Shown here: positions 8,701 through 10,145 of the stretch, piece after piece
Layout: every line of letters begins with the position of its first letter
How positions within the stretch are numbered: the stretch's first letter is position 1
Source of the DNA: CAYVKY01 sp964452115
GTDB taxonomy: Bacteria; Bacteroidota; Ignavibacteria; Tepidaquicellales; Tepidaquicellaceae
Direction of reading: 5' to 3'
Assembly: GCA_964452115.1 (NCBI GenBank)
Contig: CAYVKY010000086.1
Span: forward strand, 1 to 10,145
DNA: 10,145 bases
Translations under genes and position numbers: made by a program
The notes under the pieces: generated by a model
Seen by the model: only the letters and a program-made list of their open reading frames with translations
Told to the model about the DNA's origin: nothing
The model's database searches: none

Positions 8701-9394
8701 GGCAAAGAAAAGCGCAGACGTGCTGAGCGAAAGGCTTAAAAAACTCGGCGGCGGATATCAGCAGCTCGTGTGGGACAGTTTTCAGGAAGAAAAAGATGAA
8801 CTTCAGAGAATCATTGACCAGAAACAGGATATCATCGAATCTGAAAAAGATATTAAGAAAACAATTGAACGCCTTGACACGGAGGCGCGTGAAAGATTTA
8901 TAAAAACATTCAACCAGATAAGAGACAATTTTATAAAAGCATTCAAGGAACTCTTTTCCGAAGGTGATGAAGCAAACTTGCGGCTCGTGTATGAAGAAGA
9001 TGAAGAAGGAAAAATCAATGAAGACCCGCTTGAAGCAAAGATTGAAATCACTGCAAAGCCGCGCGGAAAGAGGCCGACTTCAATCGAACTTCTCTCAGCA
9101 GGTGAAAAAACTCTGACGGCAATTGCACTGCTCTTTGCGATTTACCTCGTTAAACCGTCACCTTTCTGCGTGCTTGATGAGGTGGACGCACCGCTTGACC
9201 CTGCAAACCTCGGAAGATTCAACAACATGATTAGAAAGTTTTCAAATAATACACAGTTTATTTTAATCACACATAATGAGCGCACTATGGAATCGGTGGA
9301 CAGGCTGTACGGAGTAACGATGCAGGAGCCGGGCGTGACAACAATTGTGGAAACAAAATTCAAGAAAGATGAAGTCGAAGCAGCCAAAGCTTAA
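5759..9394 (+). CDS. smc: Chromosome partition/condensation ATPase SMC
   Basis: A 1211-residue full-length SMC, of usual size for bacteria. In the SMC-ScpAB complex it acts as a homodimer that organises and segregates the nucleoid by ATP-driven loop extrusion. The N-terminal head has Walker A GPNGSGKS (31-38), WVLGEQ (46-51) and Arg57, at the place of the arginine finger. Coiled-coil arms run at about 168-503 and 672-1065, and the hinge domain at about 505-670 (EGVSHLI, ALGEVSNYIILG, LSGDIVTDGVVRAGS). The C-terminal head has signature LSAGEKTL (1112-1119), Walker B FCVLDE (1136-1141), D-loop APLDPAN (1144-1150) and switch His1172. The start is TTG at 5759: the product then begins MYLTKLEIFGFKSF, which matches the conserved SMC N-terminus, and no ATG lies nearby. 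No Shine-Dalgarno sequence is visible. The start is five bases after the upstream stop, and the 3' end overlaps the phosphatase gene, so the gene is probably co-transcribed. scpA and scpB are not in the window. Confidence 0.97.
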   Translation: MYLTKLEIFGFKSFPEKTSIEFAQGVSAIVGPNGSGKSNIVDALRWVLGEQGDRILRSERRDDIVFAGTKTRKPLGVAEVSLTILNNKGILQTDYYEVKIARRFFKSGDTEYFLNGTKVRLKDLKNLFIDTGIGPDAYSVIELKMVEIILSSVKNERRKMFEEAAGIVSYKQNRDLTYKRLESVRESLNRVNDIIREKTRNINTLERQVKKNEEAKKVFEDLKFLEIAIGIEEYNQMLQEITDIKDHESENITLKQTLQNEIEENDSKLDELIESASDKDKLFKSASEAVAGKRKEIDRLERDNLVKEQKMNSLEANIKRLIAENSELETSLDKNRDRIEELRNKIAVLKNTLIVSDKSLEEKKYTLDNTKRVLREKKDEILTLGKKIKDVNKLVTEKRSNFARTKNKHDSNLERLNFISSDNQTKLNEVKTLDAEKIAAENDLNTLRQKLKSLEKINEEKINRKNELDAKIANLEQELLSENILLQKQLSKISYLENLIESFEDYAEGVSHLIKTQEKGLINTVIDCIEVEDKFKAAIETALGEVSNYIILGDSQKLHYLINNLEENDKGKVTFILHDKLFNGVNQYVEFENDDLDFLNIKGVYGFADTYTKVTNKEYSLLIKYLLDEYVIVENLDIAFKLSKDNYYKFITLSGDIVTDGVVRAGSNINEDYIKIGRKQRIDKIREQVKEKEKNISELESEIAGLKADSENTDIEASKKDISEVEKVIGRSTQNISIIDFKIESVNKSIQDNEDEYQKIIAENEELNLQINSSMDDINLEENVLANLEKELTFLSNEFEDVDKLHTEAQTDYNTFNLEVTKLRSELKTDESNHSRISGTADHQQNQIEKNKTEIEKDRKEYDDYKSKIEYNLSNLDNIRAEQSSNLETFNILKSEIDNLRDIQNKINLDQRQRRSNFDKVSQKLIDSQIKIRENTIKSEQTFDYIHKKYEYQITAEDKNDTSNPALEEFLDIDKNFDLYQAKKSADVLSERLKKLGGGYQQLVWDSFQEEKDELQRIIDQKQDIIESEKDIKKTIERLDTEARERFIKTFNQIRDNFIKAFKELFSEGDEANLRLVYEEDEEGKINEDPLEAKIEITAKPRGKRPTSIELLSAGEKTLTAIALLFAIYLVKPSPFCVLDEVDAPLDPANLGRFNNMIRKFSNNTQFILITHNERTMESVDRLYGVTMQEPGVTTIVETKFKKDEVEAAKA

Positions 9395-10115
9395 AATATT
9401 CTGCGATTTCGACGGAACAGTTGTTAAAAACGATATCTGGAATCATTCGCTCGGAAAATTTATTAAAGACAAAGATAAATTCTCTGAAATCGGAAAAGAT
9501 TTTGCATCCTGCAGGATTACAGGTCGCGAGTGCATTAAAAGCGAACTTTCACTTGTGGAAGATTTTTCATTTGAAAAATTTGATGAACTTCTTGAAGAAG
9601 AGGAACTCGACGATAAATTTTTTGACTTCCTGAATTTCTGTAAAGAAAAGGAATATGAATTTATTATAATAAGCGAAGGACTGGATTACTACATAAATTT
9701 TATTCTGAACAAATTCGGAATTGATGTTAAGCATTACTGCAATCATCTTGTATCAGAAAAAAACGACAAAGGATTTTTAGATTTATCCTGCGAATTCCCC
9801 TACGACGATGAAAACTGCAATGTATGCGGAATGAGCAAAAGAAATGTGCTGATGAATCACACTAACGAGTTTGAAAATGAAGTATCGGTATTAATAGGAG
9901 ACGGCGTTTCGGATTACTGCGCCAGCAACTATGCGGATGTTGTCTTTGCAAAAAAGCAGCTCGCGTCATACTGCTGGAAGAATAACATCACATACTTCGA
10001 ATTCAAAACATTTGATGATATTAAAAAGAAATTAATTAAATTAGAAGAAACTCATAAACTAAAACACCGCCAAACTGCAAAAGTTTTAAGAAAAGATGCA
10101 TTTTTAGGCGGATAA
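9369..10115 (+). CDS. HAD-family phosphatase, MtnX-like
   Basis: A 248-residue protein of the HAD-IB phosphatase type. Motif I is FCDFDGT, with nucleophile Asp13 and acid/base Asp15. Motif II is IISEG (Ser102). The motif III lysine is probably Lys157 in CGMSK. Motif IV is GDGVSD (Asp178, Asp182). The segment with CNH (124-126), Cys150 and Cys153 resembles the cap of Bacillus MtnX, the 2-hydroxy-3-keto-5-methylthiopentenyl-1-phosphate phosphatase of methionine salvage, and suggests a metal-binding knuckle. I leave the symbol blank because no other methionine-salvage gene is in view, and phosphoserine phosphatase-like or unknown substrates remain possible. The ATG at 9369 is preferred over the in-frame TTG at 9345: it is preceded by the purine stretch AAGAAAG and starts close to motif I, as in relatives. 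It overlaps the end of smc by 26 bases in another frame, which suggests translational coupling. The protein is soluble, with a basic C-terminal tail. Confidence 0.85.
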   Translation: MKSKQPKLKIFCDFDGTVVKNDIWNHSLGKFIKDKDKFSEIGKDFASCRITGRECIKSELSLVEDFSFEKFDELLEEEELDDKFFDFLNFCKEKEYEFIIISEGLDYYINFILNKFGIDVKHYCNHLVSEKNDKGFLDLSCEFPYDDENCNVCGMSKRNVLMNHTNEFENEVSVLIGDGVSDYCASNYADVVFAKKQLASYCWKNNITYFEFKTFDDIKKKLIKLEETHKLKHRQTAKVLRKDAFLGG

Positions 10116-10127
10116 AATTATTTTATT

Positions 10128-10145
10128 ATGTTAAAAAATATCGGA
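10128..10145 (+). CDS. Possible start of a further gene (3' end outside window)
   Basis: An ATG lies 12 bases after the phosphatase stop codon and opens a frame reading MLKNIG to the window edge. The close co-directional spacing resembles the rest of the cluster. Only six codons are visible and no ribosome binding site is at the usual distance (an AGGCGGA lies about 15 bases upstream, inside the previous gene), so the product cannot be named and the call is weak. Confidence 0.3.

Noticed and set aside
9345..9347. TTG as the start of the phosphatase gene
   Set aside because: It adds eight residues with no family support. The ATG at 9369 has a purine-rich stretch before it and starts close to motif I.
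5759..9394. Rad50/SbcC or MukB instead of SMC
   Set aside because: The N-terminal MYLTKLEIFGFKSF, the hinge with its glycine-containing segment, and the DEVDAPLD Walker B/D-loop are those of canonical bacterial SMC. The hinge has no Rad50 zinc hook.

Overview
The window is A+T-rich bacterial DNA, apparently from the FCB superphylum (Bacteroidota, Chlorobiota or Ignavibacteriota side). Three things point there: the SMC head has the Bacteroidota-type 'YSVIELKMVE' segment and an LSAGEKTLTA signature; the first gene is of a TolB-propeller/outer-membrane-barrel type common in that group; and the starts lack clear Shine-Dalgarno sequences. An Ignavibacteria-like source is my best guess, but nothing here settles the phylum. 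All genes lie on the + strand. I see no mobile element, CRISPR array or phage gene.

Left part (1-2863): the 3' part of a large gene, cut by the window edge. It encodes an envelope protein with a zinc metalloprotease-like domain (HEYTH plus a downstream Glu), a TolB-like beta-propeller and a C-terminal Omp85-like barrel. An A+T-rich hairpin with a T-run follows the stop codon. Next come a tRNA-Arg(UCU) gene and a strong intrinsic terminator (3014-3039), which together isolate the left gene from the rest.

Right part (3174 to the end): a compact co-directional cluster. Gene 1 encodes an 859-residue secreted and membrane-anchored protein: a glycoside hydrolase family 2 (GH2) fold followed by six membrane helices. 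Both catalytic glutamates of the GH2 fold appear to be replaced (Asp425, Ala504). Five bases after its stop, the chromosome-structuring ATPase gene smc starts at a TTG codon with no visible ribosome binding site. The end of smc overlaps by 26 bases a HAD phosphatase gene related to mtnX of methionine salvage. A further reading frame may begin at 10128. The spacing suggests one transcript and probable translational coupling, but nothing in the sequence shows a shared function.

The most unusual items are the predicted pseudo-glycosidase/membrane fusion placed directly ahead of smc, and the three-domain protease/propeller/barrel protein. I found no clear evidence of a wholly new multi-gene system.
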